Part shown: in pieces, positions 63,639-64,000 of the stretch | How the letters are laid out: each line of letters starts with the position of its first letter | Position numbering within the stretch: the first letter of the stretch is position 1 | Assembly (NCBI GenBank): GCA_038749595.1 | Contig: JBCDHW010000008.1 | Location: forward strand, 62,001 to 126,000 | DNA from: Parvularcula sp038749595 | GTDB taxonomy: Bacteria > Pseudomonadota > Alphaproteobacteria > Caulobacterales > Parvularculaceae | Reading direction: 5' to 3' | DNA: 64,000 nt | Translations under genes and position numbers: made by a program | Notes under the pieces: generated by a model | Told to the model about the DNA's origin: nothing | What the model saw: the letters and a program-made list of their open reading frames with translations, nothing else | Database searches by the model: none

Positions 63639-64000
63639 TTAGCTGAATAGGAGAGAAGACAAGCGCCTGCGACCTTTCTTCACCAACGGATCGGCGGCGC
63701 CGAGCGCTTCGAAGATCGTCAGGAGCTTGGCGCGGGCGGCGCCTTCGTTCCACTCTGCGTCTTTGGCGATCATGCCCAAGAGGACGTCCATCGCCTGTTC
63801 GGTCTGTCCACCGGCGACCAATCCCTCAGCAAAAGCAAAGGCTGCCTCCGGCTCGTCCGGTTGAGCCTGGTGCGCCGCTTGGAGGCTGGCGAGTTCGCCG
63901 GAGAGGGCAGGGTCCCCGGCTAGATCGAGCTGGGCATTCACCTGACCAAGGGCGCTGTGATCGCGCTTGTCCTCGGGGATCTGCGACAATGTGGCACGAG
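63639..64000 (-). CDS. cnoX: CnoX/YbbN-like thioredoxin-TPR co-chaperone, C-terminal part
   Basis: This is the C-terminal part, about 120 residues, of a gene that runs beyond the window edge. The reading frame stays open to 64000, so no start is visible. The TPR-like sequence PEAAFAFAEGLVAGGQTEQA and the ending GRRRLSSLLFS match the YbbN/CnoX C-terminal region; the thioredoxin domain would be outside the window. CnoX protects proteins from oxidation with GroEL and DnaK. It precedes the Lon-N and Trm112 genes on the same strand, a common order. Confidence 0.75.
   Translation of the reverse strand, partial: RATLSQIPEDKRDHSALGQVNAQLDLAGDPALSGELASLQAAHQAQPDEPEAAFAFAEGLVAGGQTEQAMDVLLGMIAKDAEWNEGAARAKLLTIFEALGAADPLVKKGRRRLSSLLFS

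Overview
The window reads as a continuous chromosome segment of a flagellated, Gram-negative alphaproteobacterium with high GC. Supporting evidence: KDO/LPS synthesis (KdsB), separate NuoE, NuoF and NuoG subunits, UbiA, a PodJ-like polarity factor, an imuA-imuB-dnaE2 mutagenesis operon and an alphaproteobacterial LexA box (GTTC-N7-GTTC). Gene content resembles Caulobacterales/Parvularculales-type marine bacteria, but the exact taxon is inference. I see no insertion sequence, integrase, CRISPR array, rRNA operon or replication origin. There is one tRNA gene, tRNA-Gly(CCC).

Layout. 0-8 kb: a repeat-rich GIN-domain secreted protein, elongation factor P, a minus-strand operon (ArsR regulator, membrane protein, fatty acid desaturase), small membrane or exported proteins, and a GGDEF/EAL protein. 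8-13 kb: a minus-strand cell-envelope group (a GalE-like protein without its catalytic residues, VanZ-like, KdsB) and the PodJ-like polarity factor. 13-15 kb: acyl-CoA dehydrogenase. 15-21.4 kb: the most unusual part, three flagellin-related genes on the minus strand with very different inserts: a long coiled coil, a carbohydrate-binding-like beta-sandwich, and an RTX calcium-binding repeat array. A Tat-type SDR sits between two of them. 21.4-29 kb: OmpA-like lipoprotein, RluB, RsmD, tRNA-Gly, acyl-CoA metabolism genes and small regulatory/membrane genes. 29-39.5 kb: nuoG, nuoF and nuoE, in the order expected for a nuoEFG block but separated by unrelated genes (esterase-like lipoprotein, methyltransferase, exosortase-EpsI fusion, GDPD lipoprotein, AlkB). 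39.7-43.9 kb: TonB-dependent receptor, UbiA, exported MsrB and an orphan DUF2793 tail-type protein. 44-50 kb: ligase-associated exonuclease plus ATP-dependent DNA ligase, then the sulfate activation genes cysNC and cysD, the latter with an N-terminal helix-turn-helix-like extension. 50-55.6 kb: SOS mutagenesis operon. 55.8-60.6 kb: murJ, a MotA/MotB-like pair with a coiled coil, and an AspH-type hydroxylase. 60.8-64 kb: M20 amidohydrolase, SH3 protein, Trm112, Lon-N protein and the end of a CnoX/YbbN-like gene cut by the window edge.

Themes. Alkane and fatty-acid metabolism is spread through the window (AlkB, acyl-CoA dehydrogenase, dienoyl-CoA isomerase, CoA-ester lyase, desaturase). Polarity, motility and envelope genes are also frequent. 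The strongest candidate for something undescribed is the flagellin locus at about 15-21.4 kb, where conserved flagellin ends enclose adhesive or binding modules. Strong bidirectional terminators mark gene-block borders at about 14.94, 21.59, 35.1 and 46.8 kb.
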